Assembly (NCBI RefSeq): GCF_021390935.1 | Contig: NZ_JAJPUI010000001.1 | Coordinates: 744,001 to 808,000 of the forward strand | Length of the DNA: 64,000 nt | Direction: 5' to 3' | From: Streptomyces sp. CC228A | Lineage (GTDB): Bacteria; Actinomycetota; Actinomycetes; Streptomycetales; Streptomycetaceae | Shown here: positions 27,098-36,645 of the stretch, in pieces | Numbering within the stretch: the stretch's first letter is position 1 | How the letters are laid out: each line of letters begins with the position of its first letter | The notes under the pieces: model-generated | What the model was told of the DNA's origin: nothing | The model's database searches: none | What the model saw: only the letters and a program-made list of their open reading frames with translations | Made by a program: the position numbers and the translations under genes

Positions 27098-28090
27098 CTA
27101 GGCCGCGAGTGACCCCGGCTTGATCGCGTCAGGGCCGAACCGCGCCCGGGCCCGGTCCGCGACCTCCTCCAGCTTCCTGGCCTTCTCGTCGGCCGGGTCG
27201 AACGACAGCTGGTGGGCGGCCTGTTCGGCCGGCAGGAGCCCTTCGGCGCGCAGGGTGACGCCGCGCACCCGGGCCCGCTGGAGGGCGAGCCCGTCGTGCA
27301 GGGCGTACACGGCCGCGGTGAGGGCCGCGGAGTGCGCGGTCGGTTCGCGCAGGGTGCGGGTCCTGGTGGTGGCGGACCGGTCGGCGTACCGCACGGTGAG
27401 CGTCAGCGCGCGGCACACCTGGGCCTCGGACCGCATGCGGGCGCCCAGTTCCTGCGCCAGGGAGAGCAGTGCGCGGCGCTGCCGGTCCCGGTCGAGCTCG
27501 TCGCGCGGGAAGGACCGTTCCGCGGCGACCGAGCGGGCCGCGGCGTCCGGGACGACCTGCGTGCGGTCGACGCCCCGCGCCCGCTCCCACAGGTCGCGCC
27601 CCGCGCGGGCGCCGAGGATCCGCTGCAGCACGGCGAGCGGGGTGTCCGCGACCCGGCCCGCCGTGTCGAGCCCGTAGGCGACCAGGGTGCGGGCGGTGCT
27701 CCTGCCGACGCCGTCGAGCGCGCCCACCGGCTGGTCGCGCAGGAACTCCTCCGGGTCGTCGACCACCAGGGTCGTGCCGGGCCGCGCCCGCCGCGCCGCC
27801 ATGCGGGCCAGCAGGGGGTTGGGCCCGGCGCCGATGGCGCAGTCCACGCCGTACAGGGCGAGCGCCCGGACCCGGATGACGGCGGCCAGTTCGGCGGGCC
27901 CCCGCCCGAAGTACCGTACGGCGCCGCGCAGGTCGGCGAGTGCCGCGTCCGGCGGGTCGGCCTGCACGAGCGGGGTGAACGCGCCCAGGAGCCCGAGGAG
28001 GTGCGGCAGCAGCGCCTCCGCCCCGGCGGGCCCGCCGTCTTCGCGTGCCTGCTCCGTCCGGAAGCGCACGGAGAGGACCATGCCGCTCAT
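27098..28090 (-). CDS. ImuB-like Y-family DNA polymerase protein
   Basis: 330 residues. The family-typical region starts at LRGAVRYFGRGPAELAAVIR and continues through the fingers/thumb with QPVGALDGVGRSTARTLVAYG (helix-hairpin-helix) and the little-finger domain (FPRDELDRDRQRRALLSLAQ). The usual Y-family N-terminus with the catalytic DxDxFFA motif is absent; the protein starts VLSVRFRTEQ. That fits ImuB, a non-catalytic adaptor that brings DnaE2 to the clamp, but at 330 residues it is shorter than typical ImuB. The ATG overlaps the dnaE2 stop (ATGA), so both are made from one LexA-controlled message. No imuA is present. Confidence 0.85.
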   Translation of the reverse strand: MSGMVLSVRFRTEQAREDGGPAGAEALLPHLLGLLGAFTPLVQADPPDAALADLRGAVRYFGRGPAELAAVIRVRALALYGVDCAIGAGPNPLLARMAARRARPGTTLVVDDPEEFLRDQPVGALDGVGRSTARTLVAYGLDTAGRVADTPLAVLQRILGARAGRDLWERARGVDRTQVVPDAAARSVAAERSFPRDELDRDRQRRALLSLAQELGARMRSEAQVCRALTLTVRYADRSATTRTRTLREPTAHSAALTAAVYALHDGLALQRARVRGVTLRAEGLLPAEQAAHQLSFDPADEKARKLEEVADRARARFGPDAIKPGSLAA

Positions 28091-31000
28091 CCCGCGCTCC
28101 CCTGGCTCTGGTGCCACAGCTTGCGCCCGGGTGCCGCGCCCGCCCCGCCCGCCGGGCGCAGGTCGGCCCAGGGGTGCATCGCGTACCCGGTGGGCATGGT
28201 GATCCGGCGGTCGTCGCCGTTCGGCCGTGCGGTGGTGCCGGGGCCGGGCTCGGCCAGCCGGGCGGCGACCGCGTCGAGCCCGCCTTCCCGGCGCAGTTCG
28301 ACGAGTTCGGCCAGGTTCCAGGCGGCCGACCCGACCACGCTGAGGCTGCGCGGGCCGCGCCGCTGCACGGTGCCGCGGACCAGCAGCAGCCAGGAGTGGA
28401 AGACGGTGTGGGCGCACCGCTCGTGGCTGTCGTCGAAGAAGGCGAGGTCGACCAGGCCGGTGCCGTCGTCGAGGGTGGTGAAGACGACGCGTTTGCCGGA
28501 GCGGATGGGCGGGGTCTGGGTGGCGGCCTTGGCTCCCGCGACCAGCACGGTCCGGCCGTTCGCCGTCGCCCGGAGCTGCCGTGCCGTGACGACGCCGAGC
28601 TCCTCCAGGAAGGCGTGGTGGTCGGTCATCAGGTTGCGGGAGGCGTCCATGGACAGCACGCCGAGCTCGGCGCTGAGCCGTTCGGCGTCGGTCAGGTCGG
28701 GGAGGCCGAGGGGGGCGGACCTGCGGCCGCCGGCGAGCGGCAGCTGGTCGCCGTACGAGCCGGCGCCGCGCTGGACGCGGTGCAGTTCGGCGAGGTGGAG
28801 CAGCAGGTCGCGGCGGTTGGCGCCGAACGCGTCGAGGCCGCCGACCTGGGCGAGCCGTTCGGCGACGGGCCGGCTCGGGCGGGCCCGCTCCCAGAAGTCG
28901 AGCAGGGAGGCGTAGGGCTGCCCCGCCTCGATGCGGGCGGCTTCGGCCTCGCTGATGCCGTGGACGTCGGCCAGGGCGAGCCGCAGCCCCCACATCCGGG
29001 AGGAAAGGGGTGAAGCGGATGCCCCCTCAGACACCAGTTCGATACGGTGTGCGGCTCCCGACCGGTTCACGTCCACCGGCAGCACCGGCACCCCCTGGCG
29101 CCGCGCGTCCGCCAGCAGCAGCCGCTTCGGGTACATGCCCGGGTCGTGCGTGAGCAGCCCGGCGTAGAAGGCGGCCGGGTGGTGCGCCTTCAGCCAGGCC
29201 GACTGGTAGGTCGGCACGGCGAACGCCACCGCGTGCGCCTTGCAGAAGCCGTACGAGCCGAACGCCTCCACGATCTCCCAGGTGCGCGCGACCACGTCGT
29301 CCGCGTACCCCTTGCGCTGCGCCTGCCGCGCGAACCACGCCTTGATGCGCCCCTGCGACTCCGGGTCGGACAGCCCGCGCCGCACCGCGTCGGCCTCCTC
29401 CCGTCCGCAGCCGGTCATGATGTCGAGGATCTTGATGATCTGCTCGTGGAACACCACGACCCCGTACGTCTCGCGCAGCGCCTCCTCCAGGTCCGGATGC
29501 GGGTAGCGGACGGGGGCGCGGCCGTGGCGGGCGGCGATGAACGGGCGGACCATGTCGGCGGCCACGGGACCGGGCCGGAAGAGGGAGATGTCCACGACCA
29601 GGTCGTGGAAGGTGGCCGGCTGGAGCCGCCCGACCAGGTCGCGCTGGCCCGGCGACTCGATCTGGAAGCAGCCGAGCGTCTCGGCGGACCGGATGAGCCG
29701 GTACGTCGCCGGGTCGCCCGGCCTGACCTGCGCCGGGTCGTCGAGGTCGATCCGCTCCCCCGTCGTGCGGGCGATCTCCGCGACGGCGTGGGCCATCGCG
29801 GACTGCATGCGCACCCCGAGGACGTCGAGCTTGAGCAGGCCGAGCGCCTCCACGTCGTCCTTGTCGAACTGCGCCATGGGGAAGCCTTCGCCGCTGGTGG
29901 GCACCACGGGGGTGCGGGAGAGCAGGGAGGCGTCGGAGAGGAGCACCCCGCACGGGTGCATGGCGACGCCGCGCGGCAGCGCGTCCAGCGCCTCGACCAG
30001 CTCCCACAGCCTGCCGTACCGCTCCCGCTCGCCGGCGAGCTCCCGCAGCTCGGGCAGCTCGTCCAGGGCGGCGCGGGCGTCCCGGGCGCGGATGTGCGGG
30101 AACGACTTGGCGATCCGGTCGATGTCGGCCGGGTCCATGGACAGGGCGGCGCCCACGTCCCGTACGGCGTGGCGGACCCGGTAGGTCTCGGGCATGGCGA
30201 CGGCGGCGACCCGCTCGGGACCGAAGCGGTCCAGGATCGCGCGGTAGACCTCCAGGCGGCGGGCGGACTCCACGTCGATGTCGATGTCGGGCAGGGCGGG
30301 CCGCCGCACCGACAGGAACCGCTCCATCAGCAGGTCCTGCTCGACGGGGTCGGCGTGGGCAATGCCGAGCAGGTGGTTGACGAGGGAGCCGGCGCCGGAG
30401 CCGCGCGCGGCGACCCTGATGCCCATGCCCCGGATGTCGTCGACGACCTGGGCGACGGTGAGGAAGTACGTGGCGAAGCCCAGCCGCTCGACGGTGCGCA
30501 GCTCGTCGTCCAGCCTGGCCCAGTACTCCCGCTTCCCGTCGAGGCCGCGCAGCACCATGCCGGCAGCGCAGCGGGAGCGCAGCACGCGCTCGGCGGTGCG
30601 GCGGCCGGCGCCGACGAGGTGCGGCTCGGGGAAGTGGACGGTGCCGATGCCGAGGTCGTCCTCGGGGTCGACCAGGCAGGCGGCGGCGGTCTCCTCGGTG
30701 AGGGCGAGCAGCCGGTGGGCGGTGTCGCGGCGCTGCCCCGCGGCCTCGGCGACCCGCTCGGCGACGGCGGCCATGGCGGCGGGGTCCTTGAGCCACCGCT
30801 CGCCGCCGTCCAGGCCCTTGGCCGGGTCGATGGGGACGAGGCGGCGGGCCGCGTCCAGGACGTCGGCGACCGGCCCCTGGCCGGGGTCGGCGTACCGCAC
30901 GGCGTTGCTCAGGACGGGGCGTACACCCTGGTCGGCGGCGAACCCGAGGGTGCGGGCGGCGTGCCGCAGCGAGCCGGGGCCGGTGCCGGTGCGGCCGTGG

Positions 31001-31566
31001 TGGACGACCTCCAGGCGCAGTGCGCCGCCGTACCGCTCGCGCCAGGGGGCGAGGAGCCGGGCGGCGCGGTCGGGGCGGCCCTCGGCCAGGGCGCGGCCGA
31101 CGTCGGAGGCGGGTCCGAGCAGGACGGTCAGGTCCTCGCCGTGGTTGTCGTCCCAGGGCAGCAGGGCGGGCGCACCGGCCTGGCGGCCGGGCCGGTCGGC
31201 GTGGGCGGCGCCGACCATCCGGCACAGGGCGGCCCAGCCGCGCCGGGAGCGGGCGAGGTAGACGGCGCGGGGCGCCGACTCGTCGACGAAGGCGCCGCCG
31301 CGCACGGGGGTGCGGCGGCGTTCGGTGGGCCGGGTGCCCGCCTCGGGCCGCGGCCCGAGGGCGAGGTCGGCGCCGAACAGGGGGCGGACGCCTTCCCGTG
31401 CGCACGCCTGGGCGAACCTGACCGCCCCCGCGACGGTGTCGCGGTCGGTCAGGGCGACGGCGTCCATGCCCCGCTCGGCGACGCGCGCCGCCAGCGCCTC
31501 CGGGTGCGAGGCCCCGTAGCGCAGGGAGAAGCCGGAGACGGTGTGCAGATGCGTGAACGGCGGCAC
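28087..31566 (-). CDS. dnaE2: error-prone DNA polymerase III alpha subunit DnaE2
   Basis: 1159 residues from GTG 31566, which is five bases after a perfect AGGAGG. A further upstream in-frame ATG (31617) would place the start almost on the LexA box, so I prefer 31566. PHP domain first (FTHLHTVSGFSLRYGASHPE, ALTDRDTVAGAVRFA), then the polymerase core with the acidic catalytic residues in RPALPDIDIDVES, GSGAGSLVNHLLGI, and GYGFCKAHA-type motif GSYGFCKAHAVAFAVPTY, ending with an OB fold (RVVFTTLDDGTGLVDLAFFDD). DnaE2 performs mutagenic translesion synthesis after DNA damage with ImuB. The downstream ImuB-like gene overlaps it. Confidence 0.95.
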   Translation of the reverse strand: MPPFTHLHTVSGFSLRYGASHPEALAARVAERGMDAVALTDRDTVAGAVRFAQACAREGVRPLFGADLALGPRPEAGTRPTERRRTPVRGGAFVDESAPRAVYLARSRRGWAALCRMVGAAHADRPGRQAGAPALLPWDDNHGEDLTVLLGPASDVGRALAEGRPDRAARLLAPWRERYGGALRLEVVHHGRTGTGPGSLRHAARTLGFAADQGVRPVLSNAVRYADPGQGPVADVLDAARRLVPIDPAKGLDGGERWLKDPAAMAAVAERVAEAAGQRRDTAHRLLALTEETAAACLVDPEDDLGIGTVHFPEPHLVGAGRRTAERVLRSRCAAGMVLRGLDGKREYWARLDDELRTVERLGFATYFLTVAQVVDDIRGMGIRVAARGSGAGSLVNHLLGIAHADPVEQDLLMERFLSVRRPALPDIDIDVESARRLEVYRAILDRFGPERVAAVAMPETYRVRHAVRDVGAALSMDPADIDRIAKSFPHIRARDARAALDELPELRELAGERERYGRLWELVEALDALPRGVAMHPCGVLLSDASLLSRTPVVPTSGEGFPMAQFDKDDVEALGLLKLDVLGVRMQSAMAHAVAEIARTTGERIDLDDPAQVRPGDPATYRLIRSAETLGCFQIESPGQRDLVGRLQPATFHDLVVDISLFRPGPVAADMVRPFIAARHGRAPVRYPHPDLEEALRETYGVVVFHEQIIKILDIMTGCGREEADAVRRGLSDPESQGRIKAWFARQAQRKGYADDVVARTWEIVEAFGSYGFCKAHAVAFAVPTYQSAWLKAHHPAAFYAGLLTHDPGMYPKRLLLADARRQGVPVLPVDVNRSGAAHRIELVSEGASASPLSSRMWGLRLALADVHGISEAEAARIEAGQPYASLLDFWERARPSRPVAERLAQVGGLDAFGANRRDLLLHLAELHRVQRGAGSYGDQLPLAGGRRSAPLGLPDLTDAERLSAELGVLSMDASRNLMTDHHAFLEELGVVTARQLRATANGRTVLVAGAKAATQTPPIRSGKRVVFTTLDDGTGLVDLAFFDDSHERCAHTVFHSWLLLVRGTVQRRGPRSLSVVGSAAWNLAELVELRREGGLDAVAARLAEPGPGTTARPNGDDRRITMPTGYAMHPWADLRPAGGAGAAPGRKLWHQSQGSAG

Positions 31567-31626
31567 CCGCACCTCCTGAGTCGATCCGAACCTCACCACC
31601 CCCCTGCTCCCCACCATAGACCAAGT

Positions 31627-31642
31627 TCGAACGGATGTACGA
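31627..31642. promoter_or_regulatory. LexA (SOS) box upstream of dnaE2
   Basis: TCGAACGGATGTACGA differs at one base from the actinobacterial SOS box TCGAAC-N4-GTTCGA. It is 61-76 bp upstream of the dnaE2 GTG, and TATGGT just downstream on the minus strand could be the -10. It is also ~100 bp upstream of the divergent gene at 31745. Confidence 0.8.
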
Positions 31643-31744
31643 CTCCGTTGCGCATGGCCCGGCCGCGCGGCCCCGCTCCCCCGCCCTCAGCCATTCGGAC
31701 CCCTCCCACCTGCACAAACGGGGTGCACCCCGGAGCGTGGCACC

Positions 31745-32764
31745 ATGACGTTCGCTTCCGAACTCCGTGGTGCCGTCACGCCCCGGGCCGCGCTGCTGGT
31801 CCTCGGCGTCCTGGCGCTCCAGCTGCTGTTCATCGCGTCCTACGTGGGCGCCCTGCACGACCCGAAGCCGAAGGACGTGCCGTTCGGTGTCGCGGCCCCG
31901 GGAGCGGCCGCCGAGCAGGCCGCCGCGCGGCTGGAGCGGCTGCCCGGCGACCCGCTGGACCCGCGCACCCTGAGCGACGCGGCGGAGGCCAGGTCCCAGG
32001 TCGCGCACCGGAAGGTCTACGGCGCGCTGGTCGTCGACCCGGCGGGCACCACCGACACCCTGCTGGTCGCCTCCGGCGGCGGCAAGGCCATGGCCACCAC
32101 CCTGGAGCAGATCGTCACCCGGGCGGAACGGGCCCAGGGGCGCACCGTGCGGACCGTGGACCTGGCCCCGGCCTCCCGCCAGGACTTCAACGGCCTGACC
32201 TCGTTCTACCTGGTGGTGGGGTGGTGCGTGGGCGGCTACCTGCTGGCGTCCGCCCTGGCGGTCAGCGCCGGCGCGCGGCCCGCCAACGTCCCGCGCGCGG
32301 TCATCCGGCTGGCCGTCCTCGCGCTCTCGGCGGTCCTCGGCGGGCTGGGCGGCGCCCTCCTCGTCGACCCGGTCCTGGACGCCCTGCCCGGGAGCCTGGC
32401 CGCCCTGTGGGGCCTCGGCGCACTGGTGGTGTTCGCGGTCGGGGCGGCCACCCTGGCGCTCCAGTCGCTCACCGGCATCGTCGGGATCGGGCTGGCCGTG
32501 CTGCTGATCGTGATCGCCGGCAACCCGAGCGCGGGCGGCGTCTTCCCCGGGCCGATGCTGCCGGACTTCTGGCAGGCGATCGGCCCCGCCCTGCCGCCGG
32601 GCGCGGGCACGTGGGCGGCCCGCTCCCTCGCCTACTTCGACGGGAACGCGGTCTCGGGGTCCCTCCAGGTGCTGGCGATCTGGGCGGTCGTGGGCACGGT
32701 GGTGACCCTGGTCGTGTCGTCGGTGCGGCGGCCCGGCATCCCCGGCAGGGCGGTCGGCTCGTGA
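31745..32764 (+). CDS. ABC-2/YhgE-like integral membrane protein
   Basis: 339 residues. One N-terminal helix (AALLVLGVLALQLLFIASYVG), an extracytoplasmic domain of ~150 residues (VPFGVAAPGAAAEQAAARL, KVYGALVVDPAGTTDTLLVASGGG), then five more helices. The layout matches the DUF3533/YhgE-Pip branch of ABC-2-type permeases. No ATPase gene adjoins it. Function unknown; such proteins are linked to export of lipids or toxins. Its start is ~100 bp from the LexA box on the other side of a divergent promoter region, so DNA-damage control is possible but unproven. Confidence 0.8.
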   Translation: MTFASELRGAVTPRAALLVLGVLALQLLFIASYVGALHDPKPKDVPFGVAAPGAAAEQAAARLERLPGDPLDPRTLSDAAEARSQVAHRKVYGALVVDPAGTTDTLLVASGGGKAMATTLEQIVTRAERAQGRTVRTVDLAPASRQDFNGLTSFYLVVGWCVGGYLLASALAVSAGARPANVPRAVIRLAVLALSAVLGGLGGALLVDPVLDALPGSLAALWGLGALVVFAVGAATLALQSLTGIVGIGLAVLLIVIAGNPSAGGVFPGPMLPDFWQAIGPALPPGAGTWAARSLAYFDGNAVSGSLQVLAIWAVVGTVVTLVVSSVRRPGIPGRAVGS

Positions 32765-32822
32765 CCCGCCCCCCGGCGGCCGCGCCCGGCGGGCCGCCCG
32801 CACCCACCCGCCGACGTGACTG

Positions 32823-32867
32823 AGGGGCGGGGCCCGTACGGTGGTCCACCGTACGGGCCCCGCCCCT
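32823..32867. terminator. very strong bidirectional terminator
   Basis: A perfect inverted repeat of 22 bp per arm (32823-32844 and 32846-32867) around a single T, between the convergent stops at 32764 and 32949. The arms begin AGGGGCGGGGCCCGTACGG. No T-tract. Confidence 0.85.
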
Positions 32868-32948
32868 GACGCCTCCGGGGCGCCTTCCTGCCCCCCGCCC
32901 CGTAGCAGGAGTGAGCGTCGGGGCCGGGTGCCGGGTGCGTCCCCGGGG

Positions 32949-34040
32949 TCAGCCGATGGCCGCGCCGTACGCCGCAAGGGCCTCGGTGACGGGCTGGAAG
33001 AACGTCACACCGCCGGAGGTGCAGTCGCCGCTGCCTCCGGAGGTGAGGCCGACGGCCTGGTCGCCGGAGAAGAGGGAGCCGCCGCTGTCGCCGGGCTCGG
33101 CGCAGACGGTGGTCTGGATGAGCCCCTCCACGATCTGGCCGTTGCCGTAGTTGACGGTCGCGTCGAGGCCGGTGACGACGCCGTCGTGGACCTGGGTGGT
33201 GGAGCCGCTGCGGACCACCTGCATGCCCACGGCGGCCTCGGCGGCGCCGGTGATCCGCTGCCCGGTGCCGTTGTAGAGGTTGACGGCGCTGGGGCGTGCG
33301 ACGTCCCGGTCGTAGCGGACGAGGGCGAAGTCGTCGCCGGGGAACCGGGAGTCGACCATCGTGCCGACGGGTGCGCGGCCCCCGCTCTCGGACCACCGGC
33401 TGCCGGCGGCGCCGCAGTGGCCTGCGGTGAGGAAGTGGGGCTGCCCGTTCCTGAGCACGTTGAAGCCCAGGGAGCAGCGGCTGCCGCCGGTGAGGATGGC
33501 GTCGCCGCCCGCGCCGAACGGGGTGAACACGCCCTCGGCGCGCTTGACCTCCGCCTTGGAACCGAGCTCGGCGACGACTCCGGTGAGCTTCTTCCAGGCC
33601 GCGCCCTTGACGGTGCTGTCGGCGGTGACCACGACCTTGTTGGTGCGCGGGTCGACGGCCCACGAGGTGCCGGGCATGGTGGCCCGCTCCTTCAGGGTGC
33701 CGCGGGCGCCCTTCAGTTCGGCGAGGGAGTACTCGACCATCCGGGCCTGGCCGCCGGCGCGGCGCACGGCCTGGGCGGCGTCCTCGTCGACCACGTTCAC
33801 GACGAGGGTGCGGGACGCACTGTCGTACCAGGCGCCCGCGGTGTCCGCGTCACCGAGCCGCTCGCCGAGTGACGAGGCGAGCTTTCCGGCCGCGCCCGCG
33901 GTGAGGGTCCGCGCCTCGAACCGCGGGGCGTCCTCACTGGCGTTCGCAGTCTGGAACGTGATCGCCGCGCCCAGCAGAGCCACCACGGCTCCGCCCGCGG
34001 CGGCCGCACGGCGCGTGGATATGCGTCGGTGCTTCAACAT
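32949..34040 (-). CDS. streptogrisin-type S1 family serine protease
   Basis: 363-residue preproenzyme. ATG 34040 follows CAGGAGGTCG. Signal peptide, then an alpha-lytic-type pro-domain (to about residue 175) with ARMVEYSLAELKG and SWAVDPRTNKVVVTAD, then the mature protease starting near AGGDAILTGGSRCSLGFNV. The triad is His in HFLTAGHCGAAG, Asp in GDDFALVRYD and Ser in CAEPGDSGGSLFSG; four cysteines match the two streptogrisin disulfides. From memory the mature part is closest to streptogrisins A, B and D. An extracellular broad-specificity protease, usually produced at the onset of development and held by SSI or other inhibitors. Confidence 0.95.
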   Translation of the reverse strand: MLKHRRISTRRAAAAGGAVVALLGAAITFQTANASEDAPRFEARTLTAGAAGKLASSLGERLGDADTAGAWYDSASRTLVVNVVDEDAAQAVRRAGGQARMVEYSLAELKGARGTLKERATMPGTSWAVDPRTNKVVVTADSTVKGAAWKKLTGVVAELGSKAEVKRAEGVFTPFGAGGDAILTGGSRCSLGFNVLRNGQPHFLTAGHCGAAGSRWSESGGRAPVGTMVDSRFPGDDFALVRYDRDVARPSAVNLYNGTGQRITGAAEAAVGMQVVRSGSTTQVHDGVVTGLDATVNYGNGQIVEGLIQTTVCAEPGDSGGSLFSGDQAVGLTSGGSGDCTSGGVTFFQPVTEALAAYGAAIG

Positions 34041-34568
34041 CGACCTCCTGTGGGGGCCGTGCCCGGGCGCGTGGGGTGCCCTGGCACGGAGGATGGATCG
34101 CCCACTATTCCGAGGCCAACGGGGCGCACACAAGGTCGACTTCAGGACGGGCGCACGAGGCGCACCGGGCGTCCGCCGGGAAGGGGGCTACCCCTGGTCA
34201 CCGCTGTTCGGTTCCGACTGCGAACACTCGGCGCAGTGGCCGGGTGTGCGGCGCGTGAGGACTAGTCCTGTCTTGTTTCCACCGCCCCTGTCGGAGTCAC
34301 CAAGTGACTGGGCGTCACCTTGGCAGACCCGTGCGCGTCCCGTGGGCCGATCCGCTGCCCCGTCCCCTGCGGCCGGGGCAGCGGCCTCCGCGGCTGCCGG
34401 CCGCGCGCCCGGGGGCAGCGGGCGTTCCTGCGGGGCGGCTGCCGCCGCGGCCCGCGACGAGGGGCGGGCTCGACTCCCGGCCACCGGCGGGCCCCGCCCC
34501 GCGCAGGCCGGGACGGGGCCGCCCGCTGCCCGCGCGGACGGCCCGCCGTGGCCGCCGGCCTGCGCCCG
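34041..34568. other. upstream region of the protease gene with two small palindromes
   Basis: 528 bp without a supported gene. AGGACTAGTCCT (34258-34269) is a perfect 12-bp palindrome, and AGTCAC-CAA-GTGACT (34295-34309) a perfect 6-bp inverted repeat. Both are 220-270 bp upstream of the protease ATG, so they may serve the protease at a distance or terminate transcription from the DUF1684 gene. The rest is GC-rich with no further signal. Confidence 0.4.
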
Positions 34569-35372
34569 TCAGCCCGCGAGCACCTGGCGCTCCCCCGCGG
34601 CGACGGCGACGGGGAGGGTGTTGCCCGGCGGCGGGAAGGGGCAGATGAAGTGGGCGGCGAAGGCGCACGGCGGCAGCAGCGCGCGGTTGAAGTCGACGGT
34701 CACGGAGCCGTCGGCGGCGGGCGGCGCGGGCCGCAGGAAGCGGAAGCGGTAGCTGGCCTGGCCGCTGGTGGCGTCGGCGAAGACCGCCCACAGGGCGCCG
34801 TCGTCCTCCTCGGCGACCTGGAGGGTGTGCCCGGCGCCCTCCAGGGTGAAGGCCAGCTCGCCGGACAGGTGCAGTCCGCGCTCCCGCCCGTCGGCGTTCT
34901 CCACCCGGATCGCCCGCACCTCCCCGTACGGCCGGTAGCGCCCCGGCACGGCCCAGCGCGGGTCGTACGGGGTGGCCTCGATGCCCGTGAAGACGTGGCG
35001 GGCCGGGGCGTCCGGGTCGAAGTCGCGGACCGCCCACTGCCCCTCACGGCTCATCACGACGAGCCGCCGCCCCCCGCAGGCGACCCGGGACCGGTCGACG
35101 GGCACGCGGTCGGCGGTGAGGCGGACCTCGCCCGTGAACGGCGCGCCGTCGAGGGAGAGGCCGTCCTCGGGGGCGGCGCTCAGCAGCACCGCGCCGCCGT
35201 CGGCCCGCCACCTGCCGGGCACGGCGGGCAGGCGGCCGTCGGGGTGGTCGGCGAGCCAGTGGGTGCCGGTCAGGGAGAGCGGGCCGTGGGGCTCCGCGAC
35301 CCGGGTGACGCGTTCCCCGTGCCAGCTCTCCCAGTCGCTCCGCGGGTCGCCGTCAGTGACTGAACTCCTCAT
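34569..35372 (-). CDS. DUF1684 domain-containing protein
   Basis: 267 residues from ATG 35372; a GTG three codons upstream (35381) is equally possible. Family features: WESWHGERVTRVAEPHGPLS, LTGTHWLADHPDG, RYRPYGEVRAIRVENADGRE, and the C-terminal RALLPPCAFAAHFICPFPPP with the conserved Cys. DUF1684 proteins are cytosolic beta-rich proteins without a proven role. It follows the DUF5685 gene by 18 bp in the same direction and may be co-transcribed with it. Confidence 0.88.
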   Translation of the reverse strand: MRSSVTDGDPRSDWESWHGERVTRVAEPHGPLSLTGTHWLADHPDGRLPAVPGRWRADGGAVLLSAAPEDGLSLDGAPFTGEVRLTADRVPVDRSRVACGGRRLVVMSREGQWAVRDFDPDAPARHVFTGIEATPYDPRWAVPGRYRPYGEVRAIRVENADGRERGLHLSGELAFTLEGAGHTLQVAEEDDGALWAVFADATSGQASYRFRFLRPAPPAADGSVTVDFNRALLPPCAFAAHFICPFPPPGNTLPVAVAAGERQVLAG

Positions 35373-35390
35373 ATCGGACACCGTACGGGG

Positions 35391-36550
35391 TCAGCATCCG
35401 TCGCAGGGGCAGCAGCAGCAGTCGCCGCAGCCCTCGCAGCACCCGCAGTCGCAGTCCCGGCAGCAGCCCTCCCTCTTCTGCCGGGACCAGGGCCCCTCGT
35501 ACTCCTCGGCGCAGCACAGTCGGCACGTGCAGCACAGGAAGGCGAAGGCCGCGCAGCCCGCCAGGAAACCGCGCGGCGGTTTGCGCAGGGGCGGGTGCTG
35601 GTCGCCGCCGAAGCCGGGCGGCGTGCCGTAGCCGGGGGCGTGCCGACGCCGGTCGGCGTGCCGGGCGCGCCGTGGCCGCCCTGGTGGGCGCAGGCCGCCG
35701 TGCCGAAGGCCCGGTCCACCGAGCGGTGCAGCTCGTGGGCGAGCAGCCGGTGGGCGAGCCGGCCGTCGGCGAAGTCGACGTCCCGGAGGGCGAGGCGGAT
35801 GCCGTGGACGGCGTCGTCGGCGAGCCGCCGGGCCTCGGTGAGCGGGGTCCCGGTGGCCGCCAGCGGGTTCCACACGCCCGCCGCCCGGTCGGCCTCCCGG
35901 TCCTCGACGGCGTCGAGCAGGTGGGCGAGGCGGCCGAAGAGGCGGCCGGCCTCGGCGAGCGGCGCCGCGTTGTGCGGCTTGCCGGCGAGCACGGCGGTGT
36001 GGGCGAACGCGGCGGCGGTGGCCGTCTCGGTGGGCTCGGTGACGGTCAGCAGCGGAGTGCCGGGGCCCGCGAGCGCCTCGACGGCGGACTGCCGTCCCAC
36101 CGCGTCCAGCAGGACGGCGGTGTCGAGGCCGAGTTCCCGGCCGGCGCGGGATCCGGCGCGGTCCCAGCGGCGGGCCACCCCGCGGGCCGCGGCGGCGAGG
36201 GGGCGGCGGGCGAGCAGCCCGTCCCCGTCGGCCACGTGGTCGCGCACCTTCGCGGAGGCGAGGACCAGGGAGACGGCCGCGGCGAGCCGGGCGCCCTCGC
36301 CGCGCGCGACGGGCGCGGTGCGCATCGCACGCAGCGGGCAGGGGCCCGCGGTGCGCCGGGCGCCGGCGGCGGGCCCGGTCTGAGCCTCCGTCAGCACCGA
36401 GACGATGAGCCCGTCGTAGTTGGTGGCGACCCGGGCCAGCTGGCCGTGGTCGGCGCGCAGGGCCAGGCAGAGCCCGCACAGGTGCGCCATCCACTCCGCT
36501 TTGAGTCCGCCGGCGAGCCGGTGCGTGCAGGGTCGGACGATGCCGAACAT
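35391..36550 (-). CDS. DUF5685 family protein with Cys-rich C-terminus (frameshift near 35637)
   Basis: The DUF5685 body is intact from ATG 36550: MFGIVRPCTHRL, WMAHLCGLCLALR, ASAKVRDHVADGDGLLARRP and LAHRLLAHELHRSVDRAFG. In the first frame it degenerates into Arg/Ala after 35640. Adding one G to the run at 35635-35639 gives GTPPGYGTPPGFGGDQHPP, then FLAGCAAFAFLCCTCRLCC and a terminus with about 20 Cys in 50 residues. Homologues I recall have the same tail. The Cys pattern (CCRDCDCGCC, CCCCPCDGC) suggests metal binding or palmitoyl-like membrane attachment; function unknown. Divergent from the SepF-like gene. Confidence 0.85.
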
Positions 36551-36645
36551 AGGCGTTCCCCCCGTGTGTGTGCCGTGTTCGGAGGGGCATGGTAGCCGGG
36601 TGTCCGTTCACCCGTACGTCCGTACGCTCACCCGTACGGTCCGAA

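Noticed and set aside
31567..31617. Upstream ATG for dnaE2
   Set aside because: GTG 31566 has a perfect AGGAGG, and the upstream start would lie within ten bases of the LexA box and add no conserved residues.
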